In this document: positions 5,002 through 5,175 of the stretch, piece by piece
How the letters are laid out: each line of letters begins with the position of its first letter
Numbering within the stretch: the first letter of the stretch is position 1
Assembly (NCBI GenBank): GCA_003601795.1
Contig: PIXU01000307.1
Coordinates: forward strand, 1 to 5,175
Direction: 5' to 3'
Length of the DNA stretch: 5,175 bases
Origin: Candidatus Methanophagales archaeon
Lineage (GTDB): Archaea > Halobacteriota > Syntropharchaeia > Alkanophagales > Methanospirareceae
Notes under the pieces: generated by a model
Database searches by the model: none
Seen by the model: the letters and a program-made list of their open reading frames with translations, nothing else
Told to the model about the DNA's origin: nothing
Position numbers and translations under genes: made by a program

Positions 5002-5175
5002 ATGAATACTTCTATTGCAAAAATATGTGCACTGAAGAATCATGAATACACATTCGACCCCCAGCGATGGGGGCTACCAGAGGAAGCTATACAGAGTCTT
5101 ACCCAGCGCTTATACGAGTTTTGGCAGCGATTTCGCGGGAGATTCAAGACAAAGACCCGCGATACCAGCGAGTAC
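5002..5175 (+). CDS. IS701/IS4-like DDE transposase, N-terminal fragment (3' end outside window)
   Basis: The frame starts at ATG 5002 and is open for 58 residues to the window edge. The segment LPEEAIQSLTQRLYEFWQRFRG followed by RFKTKTRDTSEY matches my recollection of the N-terminal region of archaeal transposases of the IS701/IS4-like DDE group, where an F-x-T-x-T-R-D-T-S-x-Y/H motif precedes the catalytic domain. The DDE residues are beyond the window. This is a different family from the IS3 element on the left. TTTATATA abuts the ATG, too close to be its own TATA box, so an upstream AT-rich run probably serves; alternatively a later start is used. The exact IS family needs a database comparison. 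Confidence 0.7.
   Translation, partial: MNTSIAKICALKNHEYTFDPQRWGLPEEAIQSLTQRLYEFWQRFRGRFKTKTRDTSEY

Noticed and set aside
5058..5073. CCCCC-AGCGAT-GGGGG hairpin
   Set aside because: Only five base pairs, inside the transposase coding sequence, where it is explained by the codons for Asp-Pro-Gln-Arg-Trp-Gly.
1..5175. CRISPR array, tRNA or rRNA genes
   Set aside because: No regularly spaced repeats, cloverleaf-like segments or rRNA-like sequence were seen on either strand.

Overview
The window looks archaeal, probably euryarchaeal (methanogen, ANME or Archaeoglobus-like), but the taxon cannot be fixed from 5 kb. The evidence is a PGF-CTERM surface-anchoring tail, an archaeal-type TATA element set for a leaderless gene, strong GGAGGTGAT ribosome sites, and transposases of types common in such genomes. 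The sequence is AT-rich.

Layout. Positions 1-222 are the right end of an IS3-family element, with the last 67 residues of its transposase on the plus strand. Positions 217-4533 are a block of closely spaced minus-strand genes, read from right to left: a 61-aa small membrane/secreted protein (4348-4533), a 126-aa two-TM protein with an acidic tail (3937-4317), a 216-aa exported PGF-CTERM protein (3243-3893), a 136-aa lipoprotein with an OB-fold-like body (2760-3170), a 210-aa exported protein (2108-2740) continuing out of frame at 1824-2168, and a 249-aa cysteine-rich exported protein (1067-1816) continuing out of frame at 217-1092. Every intact member has a signal peptide, lipobox or membrane segment, so the block looks like a cell-envelope operon. 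At 4644-4850, divergent to it, is a plus-strand ribbon-helix-helix regulator. At 5002 a second, different transposase (IS701/IS4-like) begins and runs off the end.

How it may work. The regulator and the envelope block diverge from a 110-bp region with a TATA element readable in both directions and the palindrome TGTTAC-N3-GTAACA. A second copy of that palindrome lies just past the regulator gene. The simplest reading is a repressor controlling itself and the envelope operon. No function is recognised for the envelope proteins; three segments of them share a similar residue pattern and may be copies of one domain.

Decay. The island is bracketed by insertion sequences and is partly broken. The cysteine-rich/coiled-coil gene is split by a one-base shift at an A7 run and cut at its 3' end by the IS3 element, which supplies its stop codon. 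The 210-aa gene also appears frameshifted. Either the locus is decaying or some homopolymer lengths are wrong in the assembly.
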